A stretch of 36,694 bases of DNA, taken from assembly GCA_920105805.1 (NCBI GenBank), contig CAKKTI010000206.1, positions 1 to 36,694 of the forward strand, given 5' to 3'. Source of the stretch: Condylostoma magnum. Its lineage: Eukaryota > Ciliophora > Heterotrichea > Heterotrichida > Condylostomatidae. The position numbers were made by a program, and so were the translations under genes. The first letter of the stretch is position 1, and every line of letters begins with the position of its first letter. Shown one piece after another: positions 11,259-21,395 of the stretch. The notes below the pieces were generated by a model that ran no database searches, had not been told where the DNA came from, and saw nothing but the letters and a program-made list of their open reading frames with translations.

Positions 11259-12028
11259 TTTTTATATGAAATCGACAATATTATTTTAAAGATCATTGTA
11301 ATAGCTTCTTCTTATTATATACACTATAATTGTATCTTGCTATAACTTATACTTTATTACAGGTTTAAGAAGGTAAATGGTATCAAAAGAATTGAAAAGC
11401 AACAATTGTATGTAATTTGTTGTTTAGTGTTTATATTTTAGGAATTGTGTATTATACTAATACATCTAAATTAGTAATCATTACACCACTTAGCATGCAC
11501 TACAATATTATAATATAGTATTCTATCATGAGACTTTAGAAAATAAGATTTGTTGCCATTACTCAGGAAATTATTATAATTACTTTGCTTAGATACTCTA
11601 TGAAAGCTCTTTAAAATGATTTTTCTCGCTGTATTTTATAATATTTTGAATATACTCCTATGTATTCATTGATCTATTAGTAAAGAGGCTTATTATTAAA
11701 GACATTTTCTCTCAAATTATATCCAAGCCTTATTTTAAACTGTTAAGAAATTTAAAGCTAGTATATAGTTAGCTTTTTGTTATTTCTCTAATTCTTTCGA
11801 GTAGAAATTAGCCTGATATATGTTTCCTTTGGATTATTATAAATAGAATGTGAACTCTCATACACAATAGAATCTATGGTATATTCATAAATTATCCTTT
11901 ATATACAATTTTAGCATATTTTTAACGAAGAAAGCAGATACACTAAACTCAGATCAATTTCTAAAAAACAGGATTAAGTATAAAAGTGAAACATTGATAT
12001 ATTCTAATAAAAGCAGTTTAATATTTAA
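11259..12028. other. AT-rich boundary with no gene seen
   Basis: The part next to copy D (11260-11500) is the shared WD40-family 5' flank. From about 11500 to 12028 I see no conserved reading frame and no RNA gene. Base composition changes to the richer gene island just beyond this stretch. Confidence 0.4.
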
Positions 12029-12992
12029 TCACAATCTTACACTTGCAGTATTATTCTTCGAATCTGAAGTATTTAATCTACATAAAACTTACTTAAAGCT
12101 AATATTGCACAGCGGAAACTCAGAAGTAGTCGGAGGATAATCTGAATAGACTGTTCTATCCGTCTCGTGTTAAGTCTTCGTATTAGTATCAGATTTCAGT
12201 TAATTAAAATCTTCAGGAGTCTGATTATTCGTAGCAATCCTAGGCACCTTTTTCTCTTTATTCTTCTACCGATTCTTGCTAATATACTCAAATGTAGTAA
12301 TTCCTTTTCTCTATAAGTAAATATGAAAAATGAGTAGATTTAAATCAGCAATTAGAACAAAGAAGGAGCTAGCATTATCAAGTATCAAAAATCCCAAAGC
12401 AGTATCAAATGAACCTTCTCCATACAAATCCTCAATATCACTTTTCATATCATTTTAAATAACCTTAATAAAAACAGCTCCAGTAGCTATAAACTACAAA
12501 AACACGCTTATTAAAAGTAATTTAATAGTTCTGTAGAATAAGTTATAATTCTATGACCCAATACAGTTATTCAGTCATTTGCAGTGATGATCGAAATTAT
12601 CAACACATCTATTACACTGTCCACAATGCTTGCTGGTATTTTACACATTTGTTCCGCATATAGTGCAAATACACCGAAACTTCTAAGTGTCAAATGTGTG
12701 TCTATGCTAAAACTTACCCTTCCTTCAACGCAGCCCGATGCATATACACAATGTTGTCGGTGGGATCTGAAATAGTAGCTTTATACGCTGTAATAGTCAA
12801 CAGAAACTCCACTGTAATATAAACTACTGAAAAGGGAACCTAAGTAAAGCTCACATAAAATCATATTTCAGTAAAGGGAAGTGCAAATATAACTGTTATG
12901 AGTAGATTCATTCCACACAGAATTCAGCTTAGTATTTATAAAGGATGTAAGGGGGACTGGAATCCATTGCCTCTGGCAAAACTTGGTTACAT
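12029..12992 (-). CDS. DHHC-type protein S-palmitoyltransferase
   Basis: An integral membrane enzyme family that transfers palmitate to Cys of target proteins, on Golgi, endosomal or plasma membranes. The protein has 315 residues after removing a 16-nt intron at 12702-12717. It starts with ARGNGFQSPLHPLQ and two hydrophobic segments (about residues 19-40 and 52-70). The Cys-rich domain includes CICTICG, then CGQCNRC, and the catalytic DHHC at residues 129-132, followed by KWLNNCIG and two more membrane spans. Three internal TGA codons fit Trp: residue 22, one in the second span, and the invariant Trp after DHHC (12575-12577). The basic cytosolic tail ends at TGA 12029, or possibly at an earlier TAA. 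The gap to the preceding gene is only 23 nt. Confidence 0.9.
12702..12717 (-). other. 16-nt intron in the DHHC gene
   Basis: On the minus strand it reads GTAAGTTTTAGCATAG. Because 16 is not a multiple of three, the DPTD...AALKEG frame and the FDTQKFRCICTICG frame join only if it is removed. This is the strongest intron call in the window. Confidence 0.85.
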
Positions 12993-13015
12993 TTTATTTA
13001 AAATTTTAGAAATTA

Positions 13016-14260
13016 TTACTTTAACACTGGAATATTTTTGCGGGAAATTGTCTGAACTGGAAACACTCGCTTTGACTTTAAAACAATTATTTTTAGCATA
13101 CTAAAAACCTCTGATTTTTCCGGCATATCATATTTCCCTTGATTAACTAATGAATTTATATTGTGTATGGGCTTATGAGTTATTTTTCTCATTTTAGGTG
13201 AGAACAGGTCAAATCCTCATTGGAAATTATAGTACACTTCGTCGTTTAGGGTGAATTTACTTAATTTTAGTACTTCTAGCACCTTTTTTGCTATAAAATC
13301 AAATGAAACTCCTCCGTCGTATAACTGGACATCATTTACTGCAAATATTAAAGGAGTAAATGAGTTTTATACTGGAGTCAGCTGCAATGCAAATCTGTTG
13401 TGTATTGACGCGTGTTTATGGTACAGTGAGTGTTTATCATCATCTAATTTCACAGTAAGACTTGTTATCAAAGCCACTTTGCTGCATATTTAGCCAATTA
13501 TATCAAAATCTCTGTAAATTTAGTTGTAATTTTACATACATCTCGATTTCCTACTAGTTCTACTACAATAAACTCCATCAAGTTTTATCTTTTACTTATT
13601 AAGCAAAGATATAACATCATTACAGTACTCTTCCCGGAATGGCAAAACCAGTACTACCTAAAACGCCTATTATAAGCTTTTTAGCCCCTTGAGCCACTTA
13701 TACCGCATTTGAAAGTCAGTGGATCCTCTGCCCCACATGTTCCGTTTATAAAACTTCCCCAAAACTCCTTCAAAATTAATCAATACCAACGGAGACTCCC
13801 GCATTGAAATCCTTCGTTGCCACAGCAAGCGCTGGGTAAATCTGGAACTGCTGACAGGTGCTCTTTGTATTCTCTGTTTTTTGTTTATGTTCCCCTTAAT
13901 AAACACACTTGAAGGTGTATGCGACCTGGAGGTCTTATTAATACGTATTTATACATTGTTAGATATTTTCGTAAAGTTAGGAGTGTTTCCTATCGCTTCT
14001 AGAGTTACTCTAGTACTGTTTTCCTTGTTAATTGGTGTTTGGGTTGTTCTAAAACTGCCCCGCTAGGTTGAGTGGCAGCTTCTCTTACTGGTTAATGTTG
14101 GGGCTTTTAAAATAGTATTTGGCTGGGTTGCTTGAAGAGCTATTTTTTTAGCTTTTTCTTAGCTTTGTTAGGGTGGTTTTAAGGGAAGTAGAGTTGTTCC
14201 TCTTTGATAATTTAAAATTAGAGTTGAGAAGTCCTGATTTGGTTTTGTGAAGTATGACAT
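13016..14260 (-). CDS. Hypothetical protein with weak HAD-like core
   Basis: 414 residues from ATG 14260 to tandem TAA TAA (13018-13013). The first 150 residues are Ser/Thr/Asn/Lys-rich and look disordered. From residue 155 a compact globular part begins with PLVLINFEGVLG, which resembles motif I of HAD or FCP1-like phosphatases but has Asn and Glu where the two catalytic Asp should be, so catalysis is doubtful. A Rossmann-like stretch (FQVVLVLPFREEYCNDVISLL) follows. The one internal TGA is read as Trp (NFQWGFDLF). If TAA were always Gln, the frame would run about 90 nt into the DHHC gene, so termination at TAA TAA is favoured. The upstream coiled-coil gene is in the same frame, separated only by TAA/TAG codons, so a fused protein cannot be fully excluded. 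Confidence 0.7.
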
Positions 14261-14389
14261 TTAAGTTTTATTTGGTTTGTGTTTAGGCATCTTTATATTT
14301 AAAGTTTGCTATGTATATTTTAGTATTGAAGTAGTTTAATTTAAATAATCGAGTGGGTATAGTATTGGGTAAGTATAAAAGTTAATTAT

Positions 14390-15289
14390 CTAACTTTTAT
14401 TATAAACTTGGCTTTGTAGGATTTTTGCCCTTTTGAGACGGTTTGAATTCTGTTTGACTTATTTCTTTAATTAAAGAAGATGCTTATCTTATAACTAAGA
14501 TGCTTCTATCCTTTTAAGCTTTTAAAGCAATTGTTTCTACTTTTTCTCTAACGTTTTGATTAATTCATCCATGTCATCCTTATTATCTCAGATGGTTACT
14601 GATTAAGATTTCGAGAATTGCCGTTTAGATTGCTTTTAATCACCCTATTAGTGGCTTTCTTTCATTGTAAGCACATTTTACATAGTTTTAAGTTCCAAAT
14701 TTAGCTTTTTGTTTGTGCATTCTAATTTACTTATATAGGCATCCTTTTCTTCGATCTTTTAATATAGCTAATACTCTCTTATTGACTACTTCCTGTTAAG
14801 CTTTTTACATAGTAAATTTTTCTATTTATTCAAATTATCAAACTCACTTTGTAATTTCTAAAATTTAGTAGAAAGTTGATTTAATTATTAGTTAAATTTA
14901 CTTCTTTCATTCAATAATTTTTGTTTAAGCTTAATTACTTTATTTCTCTGTTAACTATTGTACTTTTTACTAGTCTCAAAGTAATGACTTCTTTATTACT
15001 AAAGAGATTTGAGTTCATTCTGTAATATCTGTTTTTCATTTTATAGATTCTGTTATTCAACCCCCTTTTAATCAATTGTTTAAGCCTTTCAAGCACAGTT
15101 ATGGGTCTACATTGGAAAATTTAAGTATTTTTGCATTCACTCATAAGATTCATCCTCAGAATCAGTATATAGATACAGTTCCGGGGTTCCCATTTACACA
15201 GAAAGAGATTTCGGAAAAACAGTCTAATAACTCATTACAGGAGTCGAAGTAACCCTCTGCTCTTATCTAGTCACTAAATCATTGTCCAT
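14390..15289 (-). CDS. Coiled-coil protein, function unknown
   Basis: 299 residues from ATG 15289 to TAG 14390-14392. The N-terminal 60 residues include an acidic TDSEDESYE patch. The rest is Gln/Lys/Leu-rich heptad sequence typical of long coiled coils (KLQSEFDNLNKQKNLLCKKL, IKTLEKKQKQLLQKLKRIE). Three internal TGA codons are read as Trp (YEWMQ, CAWKAQ, TIWDNK); the third could instead lie in a 21-nt intron. Probably a cytoskeletal or scaffold protein. Its start codon lies 34 nt beyond the stop of the ribosomal protein gene. Confidence 0.7.
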
Positions 15290-15323
15290 ATTAAAAATAT
15301 ACAACATTTCTCCTTAAACCTTA

Positions 15324-15980
15324 CTAACCATAAATACGCTGTGGCTTTCCCATAGTAGACTTGATATGCAACGACTTGATGTTGTTCCATGTCTTCTTAA
15401 GCAAAGACGCTAAAAAGTTGATAGAAAGCGTAAGATTTTACCTCAATTGCTCCTCACTAAGCTCTAAATGCCCAACAGCGTGTCCTAAGCATGTAACTTT
15501 CTTCAATTAAAACTTAACAGTTGACCTGGCCTCATTCACCTTATCCTATAAATTGTCACTGTGCGTAACAGCAACGGGGAATTTTCCGAGTTTACTTAAA
15601 ACTGGGCCTACTAACCTTGGCAATTACTTAATAATACTATCAGAAGCCAATAGCACTTTGTATTACTTAAAGAACTTCTTCATAGGTTTACGCTGCTTGC
15701 TGAATTTCTTGAGTCCTTCTGCGTCGATATAAGGCAAATCGATCTGCTCGGCCTGGGGAACATGCTCCTGATCTGCCAGAAGAATAATCTGCAGTCTGGG
15801 CCTCACTTAGAATGGCAGACGCACATTACCGGCAAATCTCTTATCCTTTTGGGGGTCGTAGTCCTTGAGGCCTATTTAAAGTTCCACAGTTTCATTAAAC
15901 TTGCGCTTTTTGGTACCTTGTAGAGTACTGACTTCATGTATCGCACGCTTAAGGATCTCCTGATTCAGCTTAGACGCCAT
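15324..15980 (-). CDS. RPL10A: Ribosomal protein uL1 (RPL10A)
   Basis: A component of the large subunit L1 stalk, which binds 28S rRNA near the E site and helps release tRNA. The 218 residues match the eukaryotic family in length (human about 217) and along the whole chain: [75 protein letters not shown] and the C-terminal [12 protein letters not shown]. The expected protein end coincides with TAG TAA at 15326-15321. Reading through them would add 15 unrelated residues and overlap the next gene's start codon. This gene is therefore good evidence that TAG/TAA still terminate. There is no internal TGA. Confidence 0.95.
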
Positions 15981-16048
15981 CCACTTATTTTATGAAGTAT
16001 GGAAATCAGGGTGGATTGGACTGTGAAAAGTAGAATTAACTAAATTAA

Positions 16049-16564
16049 CTAACCTAGTAAGCCGCAGTTATCTATTACCACACGTCCACTGGGCCTTCCC
16101 TGCTGAGTACCTTTGGCTTCCATAGCTCGTACTACGTCAGACCCTTCGATAACTTTTCCGAATACCACGTGTCTTCCATCTAGCCATGGAGTTGCTACGG
16201 TGGTTATAAAGAATTACGATCCGTTAGTGTTGGGTCCGGCATTGGCCATTGAGAGTAGGTAGGGCTGGTTGTGTCTTTCTTAGAAATTTTCATCCCTGAA
16301 GCGAGGCCCGTATATTGACTCTCCTCCAGTTCCGTCGCCACGTGTAAAATCTCCTCCTTAGCACATAAATTAAGGAATTATTCTATGGAAAGCGCAGCCT
16401 TTATAGTGAAGCTTTTGCCCACTTTGATTTTAACGCTCACCTGTGCATAGGCATTTAAAGTTCTCGGCTGTTTAAGGAACTATGTCATTGTATAGTTCGA
16501 AGACAATACGTCCGGCACTTGCGTTGTCTATGGTTATATCAAAAAATACTCGTTCTCTAGACAT
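16049..16564 (-). CDS. Cyclophilin-type peptidyl-prolyl isomerase
   Basis: A cytosolic CypA-like enzyme that catalyses cis-trans isomerisation of X-Pro bonds. It has 171 residues with the canonical order: [52 protein letters not shown] (catalytic Arg at 61, Phe 66, Met 67, Gln 69), [31 protein letters not shown] and [10 protein letters not shown]. The Gln in GSQFFITT and in IIPQF is TAA, which fixes the code. The family normally ends at about this point, where TAG 16049-16051 stands. Extension to the first TGA would add about 30 residues and overlap the start of RPL10A. Confidence 0.95.
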
Positions 16565-16706
16565 TTTATATTATTTATGATATAATTATGGCCACTTATA
16601 AAGAGATTAGGTTGTGTATTGATTTAAGGATTTGGTGTGTAAGCAGGGAGTTTGAATGAGGAATTTGTTAAGTAGAACTACAGTGATATAAAATATAGTG
16701 AATTAC

Positions 16707-17086
16707 TTATTTGGAAGGGTGTGTGGGAGGACATAGCAAATTGGTTCGTATATACCCGAAAACAGGGTCCTATCTAGCATTGCATGAGTTGCATACTCTC
16801 ACTTTATCCTGGTAGCCATACTCACATATAAACGCCTTAAACTTGCTATGCACACTGCAAACAGCCCTCCCACACCTTCTACAATGATGCTATCTGTTAA
16901 TTAAACTAAACTACACTCCGCACTAAAAACACTCTTTAGCCTACTTCTGATCATCTCATACAGGTCTTAATGAAACTTTGATAAGATCTGTTCATATTTA
17001 GCACTCCTTTTAGCCATCAAACTAAAATTCCCATACAACACTCCTTCTGGTAGTTGTAACACATTATACTCTTATAGTAGTTTCAT
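16707..17086 (-). CDS. Small FYVE zinc-finger protein
   Basis: 120 residues after removal of a proposed 17-nt intron (16988-17004). The core is a FYVE-type finger: RPVWDD, CFQCG, NRQHHCRRCGRAVC, SVHSK and VRVCNSCN, giving eight Cys/His ligands and the basic (R/K)HHCR patch that binds phosphatidylinositol 3-phosphate on endosomes. TGA 16956-16958 supplies the Trp near the start of the domain. The short N-terminal part (MKLLQEYNVLQLPEGV) has no known motif. It ends at TAA 16707-16709. The N-terminal 27 residues depend on the intron call; the finger itself is secure. Confidence 0.8.
16988..17004 (-). other. Proposed 17-nt intron in the FYVE gene
   Basis: On the minus strand it reads GTGCTAAATATGAACAG. 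Removing it joins the frame from ATG 17086 (MKLLQEYNV...MAKR) to the frame of the FYVE finger and makes the CDS length divisible by three. Other GT-AG choices nearby do not restore the frame. Confidence 0.5.
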
Positions 17087-17109
17087 TTATTTATTGCATA
17101 ATAAACTAC

Positions 17110-17223
17110 TCATCCAGCCTCGCTGACCTCAAAGCTGGTGTGTTCTCTGCATAGCCATACCCCAGCACTCTGTCCTACAGCATCAACCACCGCCTCCTAC
17201 TTTGCTTATTCTTCCAAACTCAT
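17110..17223 (-). CDS. Possible microprotein ORF
   Basis: 37 codons (MSLEEQAKQEAVVDAVGQSA..., ending EVSEAG then TGA) with island-like composition, lying in the 210-nt gap between the FYVE gene and the galactose-binding-like gene. No homology is recognised. It could be a real small gene, an upstream exon of the FYVE gene or chance. Confidence 0.25.
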
Positions 17224-17296
17224 CCTTAATAACACGGTGGAGATTTAAACTCCTAATGAAAATTTCCCATATTTTATTCTCCAATTTTAATAAAAA

Positions 17297-17626
17297 CTAT
17301 CCAAAGAGAATTGTATAAGGGTTGTTTAGTAAGACTTCATAATCAATTGGGTCTAGGATACTTTTTGCTCTCTGGGCCGACATTCCAAATACATTCATTC
17401 TAATTAAAACTCACATTTTGCAGATTCTTGCGGGTTGGTGGGGAGGCAGGGTTATTCGTACATATCTGCAGGGCAGGCAAAAGGCGTCTATTATCCAGGG
17501 CCGGACGTGTATTATTGGCTTGTTTTCGTGTATTGTGACCCACGGGCCAATGGAGTTTTTTGAAATTTGGACTGTGACATTGGAAATGTCCAAACATCTA
17601 AGCTTTATTTTCCCTATGCAGCTCAT
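17297..17626 (-). CDS. Small galactose-binding-like (F5/8 type C fold) protein
   Basis: 104 residues after removal of a 15-nt intron at 17400-17414; stop TAG 17297-17299. The C-terminal half has the discoidin-type signature CRYVRITLPP...ICKIMNVFG, comparable to the YVRI-x-LP...EV-x-V-x-G strands that end F5/8C and related galactose-binding-like domains. A Trp-rich beta segment (IGPWVTIHE, VRPWIIDAF) precedes it. At about 100 residues it is shorter than a full domain of about 140. It lies between kinesin and FYVE genes on the same strand, with no evident functional link. Ligand and location are unknown, and there is no signal peptide. Confidence 0.6.
17400..17414 (-). other. 15-nt intron in the galactose-binding-like gene
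   Basis: On the minus strand it reads GTGAGTTTTAATTAG, with a strong 5' splice site and an A at position 10. It contains an in-frame TGA. Its removal keeps the frame and joins ARICK to the MNVFG strand expected in the fold. Confidence 0.65.
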
Positions 17627-17721
17627 TTTCAGCAGGTCTATTTAAATCTAATTAAAGCCAGTGTAGTTTGCCTTGAAAGGAATCGCGAATTATGTGAGAT
17701 CAGTTATGTTACTCATTTTAA

Positions 17722-19824
17722 TTAAAGTGGAAAGTTAAATGATACTTTAATTTCATCTGATTTCTTTCTCCCTCCTCGAATCACTTTCTTTAATCTGTGG
17801 CCGACTGTGTGTCTTTGGTTCTAGTGTATGTCTAGCTCTATTCTGAGTTACTGTATTGTTTCTTGGTATTGTTGGGATTGAAAGTGTTGCTATTTCAGTT
17901 CAGCTTCTAAATCTTTTACTTTATTCATCAGTCTTTTGTTCTTCTTTTAAGCAAATTTTTAACTTATGTTTTATTTTGCTTAGTTTGTGACTAATTAATG
18001 GTACATTAGAGTCAGTTTTTCCTGTTTTCTCTCTAATCTCTCGTTTTTCTGGCGTGTTTGGTGCTCATCTTAGCCTAGTAAGTTCTAGTAGTTTCTTATG
18101 CTATTGTAAGAATCCTGTAATGCAATTTTTAATGCATAGTTTTCATCTCCTCTTTGTTGCACTTGGGATAGTAGTTCTTATTATTCCTCAATTGCTTTGT
18201 TTTCCTCTTGATTTTCTGTACCAGCTTGTTGTTTAGCTAATTCTAGCTACTTCAATGCTATTTCCTTATCCTGTTTTTCCTATTCCAACTCTAATGTCAA
18301 CTACTGTATTCTATCCTCTAATTTCTAATTTTCCTTGTTGCTTTACTCAACTAATGTCTGATCCTCTAAACTGTCTTTTAAATTAGTGAGCTATTGCTCT
18401 AATTCGAGTCTTTATTCACCAATAGTGAAAAGTTCACTCTCAATTTCCTCCTTCTACGACTTTAAATTCTCTACAGTCCATTGCTACTTATTATAACTTG
18501 CTTCAAGCTCCTCATATTTGCTTATTCATTCCTACAATTAGTCCTAGTTGCTAGTATACACTTTATCCAATTAAAACAGTTCAATGGCCTTTTCCTCAAG
18601 CTCATCTCTAAGAATATCACACGTTTCTTTATACTACTCCAGCTGTATTTTTAAGTCATTCATTTCTTACTGATACTCCTCAGACTGCCCACTTACTTCT
18701 TCTTCAACACACTCTCCGTTTTTCAAATCCGATATGATCTTGTCCTTCATAGCAATCTACTCCTAGGCTTTACTCAACAGCAATTTCAACTCAGGAATAG
18801 TGTACTCTCTGTTCACCTTTGGCTTATTCTTAACAGTCTTTGCTCTCATCCCAAACCTCAATGTACTTAAAGTCTCTTGCACATTATACACAGAAGGCGA
18901 GCATGTGATAATCAACGATGTTTTTGCATTTCCTCCTAAAGAATCCTGTAAAACTCTGGTTAATTTGGAATCTCTATATGGAATATGCTGACTCTTACCA
19001 TCTGTCAGGGCGTTTATAACATTTCCTAGGGCAGATAAGGATTTGTTTATATTTTTAGCCTCATCTAGCCTTTTCCCAGCAGCCCCGGTCTTCCCTACTT
19101 TCTCTGAGCCGGCTAAATCAACCAAGTACAGCCGGCCTGCTTTGGCCGATAAGTCTATTGAGTTATTCTACGACACAGTCAGTATAAAGATGGAATGTGA
19201 CCTAGAGGACCCGGCGTTCATATGAGTATAGCCGACTTCTCTATTCTACGTTCCAATTTTCATCAACTCATACACCTCTTCCTAACTAGACACATACTGT
19301 TCCGTCAAATCCGCAATGAAGACTCCATTTGCCCTGTCTTCCTTTATTTACAGATTATTTTTTGCAGGATTTAACAGATCTTTTATCTTTTCTAGGTAAA
19401 TTTCGCAGTATCCTACCTTGACTGAGAATTCTACAGTGCTGTCTGTTTCTTCTATAGTCTCGAAGCAAGTAGAGACCATTCTGGGGATTATGCCCCTGAA
19501 CTCCATGTCGTCTATGCTTGCGCCGGTCATGGTAAACGTTTTCCCGGAGGATGTTTGCCCGTATGCAAAGACTGTGCCGTTGAATCCTTCCATTACTGAG
19601 TGGACTACTGGCTGTGCAGCGATTTCGTATACATGGCTCTGAGTGGTGTCGGAAGGAAAGATGTAGTCAAATGAGAAATTAACAGGCTATGGAGAGTCTT
19701 ATACATGAATTTGCACTGTTTTTCTATCAGGAGGAAAGGATGCCACTACTTATTCAGAGAACGTCTATTCTTTTTCATTTAAAGGCCTAAAACGGCATAA
19801 TACTCTTATGCTTGAGTCTGTCAT
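17722..19824 (-). CDS. Kinesin-1-type heavy chain (conventional kinesin)
   Basis: A plus-end microtubule motor of about 700 residues. The N-terminal motor domain starts [15 protein letters not shown]. It has the P-loop GQTSSGKT (residues 89-96), switch I NAGSSRSH, switch [10 protein letters not shown], the [16 protein letters not shown] block and the neck region [15 protein letters not shown], which is typical of kinesin-1. After residue 340 it is almost all Glu/Gln/Lys/Leu coiled coil, ending in a basic tail (RGGRKKSDE). One in-frame TGA (18526-18528) lies in the coiled coil, either Trp or inside a 15-nt intron. The stop is TAA 17722-17724 or TGA 17713-17715. The motor lacks no catalytic motif. 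Its ATG is only 8 nt from the start codon of the divergent gene at 19833. Confidence 0.93.
18521..18535 (-). other. Possible 15-nt intron in the kinesin gene
   Basis: On the minus strand it reads GTAGGAATGAATAAG: GT-AG ends, A at position 10, in-frame TGA inside and frame-neutral length, like the intron at 17400. The alternative is that it is coding, with TGA read as Trp (QEWISKY). Confidence 0.45.
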
Positions 19825-19832
19825 TTATTACA

Positions 19833-20375
19833 ATGTTTATTTTAGTTTTTATAAGTTTTGCGTAAGCATATACGGAGACTTGCATGGAGGAGTATTAAGT
19901 GTACTTGGACAGTTGTCCCAGACAGAGCAATCAGTGCCCGAGCTAGAAATGTGCGGATACTTTAGAGGAGTTTAAATGTTGCTTAAAACTTATACCGTTA
20001 GACTCTCAATAGCAGAATAAAAAGCTCACAAGGTGGGAAATGATGGACTAGTCGGAAAAGTGGCTATAAATTAAAAGATCTTTGATAACTAGAAGAGAGA
20101 TTTGCTATAAAAGAGGTTACTTTTTGTAGAATCTGTGTAAAATTCCTGATACTATACACCACGATACACCCCTTCCACATACTGACACTGACAGGCTAAG
20201 AAAGGAGATATAAAAGGAGCTAAGGGAGGCAATATAAGAGTTGAATTAAAGGCAAGCTTAGTTGACTAGAGACATTAAGCTAGAAGATGAGCAAGGCAAT
20301 TTAGACACAGCTTAGAAAATTGTAAAGCAAAGAGAAGAACTGCTAAATTTAGAAAGACAATTGTCATTAAAGTAA
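19833..20375 (+). CDS. Secreted Cys-containing coiled-coil protein
   Basis: The only + strand gene of the island. 180 residues from ATG 19833 to tandem TAA TAA (20373-20378). The N-terminus MFILVFISFAQA is a short, clear signal peptide. Next comes a Cys-rich segment (nine Cys between residues 17 and about 95, e.g. SCPRQSNQCPSQKC and EFKCCLKL), then from residue about 110 a charged coiled coil (RLRKEIQKELREAIQELNQRQ). Family unknown; it is likely an oligomeric secreted or secretory-granule protein. Reading past TAA TAA would run a long way through the antisense of the MORN gene, so TAA termination is strongly favoured. Its 3' end is 5 nt from the 3' end of that gene. Confidence 0.7.
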
Positions 20376-20380
20376 TAAAA

Positions 20381-21379
20381 TCATTTAATCCATTCAATTC
20401 TCCTCCCTTTCTTCCAGATTCCCTTCTTACTAGGCCGCTTATTAAAATGCATGCGTCCCTCTCCGTGCATTATGTCATTTTTCCAGAATCCTTCATACCT
20501 TTTACCGTCCGGCCAGGTGTATATACCAAATCCGTGCCGTTTGTCCATATAGTAGTTTCCTACATAGGAGGCTTTATTGGGAAATGTGAACTCTCCCTTG
20601 CCATGCATCTAATTCACTTTTCACTCCCCGTCGTATATTCTTCCATCAGACCAGCTGTAGTAGCCTTTTCCATCTATTAGATTTTTACGGAATTGGCCTA
20701 TGTAGTAGCTTCCATTTGACCACTTCATCTTACCATGGCCGTGCTTTAAGCCGTCTTTGAAGTTGCCTTTGTAGCTGGTATTGTCGTTTCAGTGTTCTTA
20801 CCCTTTACCATTTTGAACTCCGTTCAAAAATTACCCTGTGTATATACAGCCGTCAGTCACCTTATTAAGCACTCCCTGGCCTATCATTAACCCGTTTCTC
20901 CAGTCTCCTTCGTAAAAGTCTCCATTAGGGAAAATGTGTCTCCCAGTTCCATGCATTACTCCATTTCTTCAACTCCCTTCGCTTATTCCTCCATCAAAAT
21001 GATATTTTATACCGTTTCCATGCAATTCTCCATTAAGTCATTCTCCTTGATAATAACTTCCCTCATCTAGTTAGCTGAGCTTTTGCTTTGCTATATTTTT
21101 CCTGAAATCTTTGCCAAACACTGGCAAGGCTTTTCACTAGTTCAACGCATTGAGAGACACTATTTCTGGTATGGAGGAACTGGGCTATTAGTATAAAATC
21201 TTAGGAACTTTTACAGGCTTGAATTACTTTCTTACAATATAACCCTTAACTGCAGACTAAGTTGATATTTGATTCTTTATTCATTTTTAGCTCGTGCAGA
21301 TTCCTAGTTTACCGCTTTATGTTTCTAAATATATAGTCTCTTCTTAGTTCTTATCACATACACACTGATTGCATCCCAT
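20381..21379 (-). CDS. Myristoyl-motif MORN-repeat protein
   Basis: 332 residues from ATG 21379 to TGA 20381-20383. It starts MGCNQCVC, a strong N-myristoylation site with nearby Cys for palmitoylation, predicting membrane attachment. A linker with a basic, IQ-like segment (VKGYIVRKQFK) leads to about nine MORN repeats from residue 112 (SYYQGEWLNGELHGNG, FYEGDWRNGLMIGQG, YKGNFKDGLKHGHG, YEGFWKNDIMHGEG). MORN proteins organise cortical membrane and cytoskeleton in protists. Six internal TGA codons are read as Trp, four at the conserved repeat Trp (the last at 20621-20623). The final TGA must be the stop, so one gene uses the codon both ways. The gap to the CK1 stop is 16 nt. Confidence 0.92.
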
Positions 21380-21395
21380 TTTTATTCCGTTATTA

